From VRUE01 sp035605695 (lineage in GTDB: Bacteria > Actinomycetota > Thermoleophilia > Solirubrobacterales > 70-9): a DNA stretch of 64,000 nucleotides. The number at the start of each line of letters is the position of its first letter. Position 1 is the stretch's first letter. A program made the position numbers and the translations under genes. Below the pieces are notes generated by a model that searched no databases, was not told the origin of the DNA, and saw only the letters and a program-made list of their open reading frames with translations. Location of the stretch: positions 1-64,000 of the forward strand of contig DATNGZ010000019.1 of the NCBI GenBank assembly GCA_035605695.1, written 5' to 3'. Below, piece after piece: positions 63,273 through 64,000 of the stretch.

Positions 63273-64000
63273 ATGGAGGGCGCGGACGCACTCACCGGAG
63301 GGCGGATCGAGGAGCGCGAGCTGACCACCGAGATGCGCTCGTCGTATCTCGACTACGCGATGAGCGTGATTGTCGGCCGGGCGCTGCCCGATGTACGCGA
63401 CGGGCTCAAGCCCGTGCACAGGCGCGTGCTCTACGCGATGCACGACCTCGCCCTACAGCCCAACCGGCCCTACCGAAAGTCCGCCTTCATCGTCGGCGAG
63501 GTGATGGGCAAGTACCACCCCCACGGCGACTCGGCGATCTACGACACGTTGGCGCGGATGGCGCAGCCCTTCTCGCTGCGCTACATGCTGGTCGACGGTC
63601 AGGGCAACTTCGGCTCGATCGACGACGACCCGCCGGCTGCGATGCGGTACACCGAGGCGCGCCTGGCGCGGCTCTCGACCGAGCTGCTGCGCGACATTGA
63701 GGCCGACACGGTCGAGTGGGGCCCCAACTACGACGAGTCCCAGCAAGAGCCGCTGGTCCTGCCGGCCCGCTTCCCCAACCTGCTCGTCAATGGCTCGTCC
63801 GGGATCGCGGTCGGGATGGCGACCAATATCCCGCCGCACAACCTGAGCGAGTCGATCGGCGCGGTTAAGGCCTACATCGCCAATCCCGGGATCGATCTCG
63901 AAGGGCTGATGGAGCACGTCAAAGGCCCCGACTTCCCCGGCGGCGGCATCATGAGCGCCGAAGGCATCCGCGACGCTTACGCCTCAGGTCGTGCCTCGGT
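63273..64000 (+). CDS. gyrA: DNA gyrase subunit A, partial (C-terminus beyond window)
   Basis: ATG 63273 follows GAGGGGAGGACGAG, 33 bp after gyrB. At least 242 residues are visible without a stop. MRSSYLDYAMSVIVGRALPDVRDGLKPVHRRVLYAM and the catalytic tyrosine block AAMRYTEARL are present. The quinolone-region positions read HPHGDSAIYDTLARMAQ, with the serine and aspartate of sensitive enzymes. Cut by the window end. Confidence 0.97.
   Translation, partial: MEGADALTGGRIEERELTTEMRSSYLDYAMSVIVGRALPDVRDGLKPVHRRVLYAMHDLALQPNRPYRKSAFIVGEVMGKYHPHGDSAIYDTLARMAQPFSLRYMLVDGQGNFGSIDDDPPAAMRYTEARLARLSTELLRDIEADTVEWGPNYDESQQEPLVLPARFPNLLVNGSSGIAVGMATNIPPHNLSESIGAVKAYIANPGIDLEGLMEHVKGPDFPGGGIMSAEGIRDAYASGRAS

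Overview
The window is high-GC bacterial DNA holding the chromosome-origin neighbourhood of an actinobacterium. Gene content points to the class Thermoleophilia (Solirubrobacterales-like): the order rpmH-dnaA-dnaN-recF-dciA-gyrB-gyrA, an actinobacterial-type mce cassette, a two-piece cytochrome b with a fused cytochrome c, FN3-bearing secreted proteins, and a Streptomyces-type parS site. The taxon is inferred from gene families, not from rRNA. Genes left of dnaA run mostly on the minus strand and genes right of it on the plus strand, as expected around a replication origin. The dnaA-dnaN gap carries DnaA-box-like sequences.

Layout. 1-3.4 kb: a secreted EXORDIUM-like/FN3 protein cut by the window edge, and a PucR-type regulator. 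3.6-8.5 kb: trehalose-6-phosphate synthase, a proline-rich membrane protein, then rpsF-ssb-rpsR-rplI and a membrane protein. 8.5-13.1 kb: a secreted protein, a TetR regulator, a lipoprotein, purA and a DnaC-like ATPase. 13.1-15.8 kb: dnaB split by an intein with a LAGLIDADG endonuclease. 15.9-30 kb: six translationally coupled MCE genes, a very large MMPL transporter and two secreted paralogues, probably an envelope lipid-transport locus. 30-32.4 kb: tRNA-Lys, a TPR-like protein, tatC, tatA and a zinc-ribbon protein. 32.4-40.4 kb: one long minus-strand run joining tetrapyrrole synthesis (hemB, ahbAB-like, hemL), the menaquinol-cytochrome c reductase (qcrA, qcrB, qcrC) and menaquinone synthesis (menG/ubiE, polyprenyl synthase). 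40.5-51.1 kb: an ABC exporter, secreted and hypothetical proteins, a YmdB phosphodiesterase, a membrane glycosyltransferase, a phosphodiesterase, an aminotransferase and D-Ala-D-Ala ligase. 51.1-64 kb: a bifunctional nuclease, tRNA-Ile, parB-parA-rsmG-jag-yidC-yidD-rnpA-rpmH, the origin, and dnaA-dnaN-recF-dciA-gyrB-gyrA (gyrA cut by the window end).

The most unusual signal is a family of six dispersed 108-120 bp stem-loop elements at 5096, 5694, 38230, 45023, 48205 and 54057. All share an invariant inner stem (ACTTTTTCGG/CCGAAAAAGT) closing a 31-34 nt loop. Their long outer arms differ between copies but are self-complementary within each copy. Five start at, or one base after, the stop codon of a gene; the sixth starts 15 nt after one. 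In three copies the distal arm is in frame with the downstream gene, and one appears to supply the only usable start codon of rsmG. I do not recognise the family. Other points of interest are a 27-bp palindrome before hemB, a 34-bp perfect palindrome between ssb and rpsR, an mce cassette with no adjacent permease or ATPase genes, a fused siroheme-decarboxylase-like gene in an aerobic heme/bc operon, and a GyrB with the long insert typical of proteobacteria.
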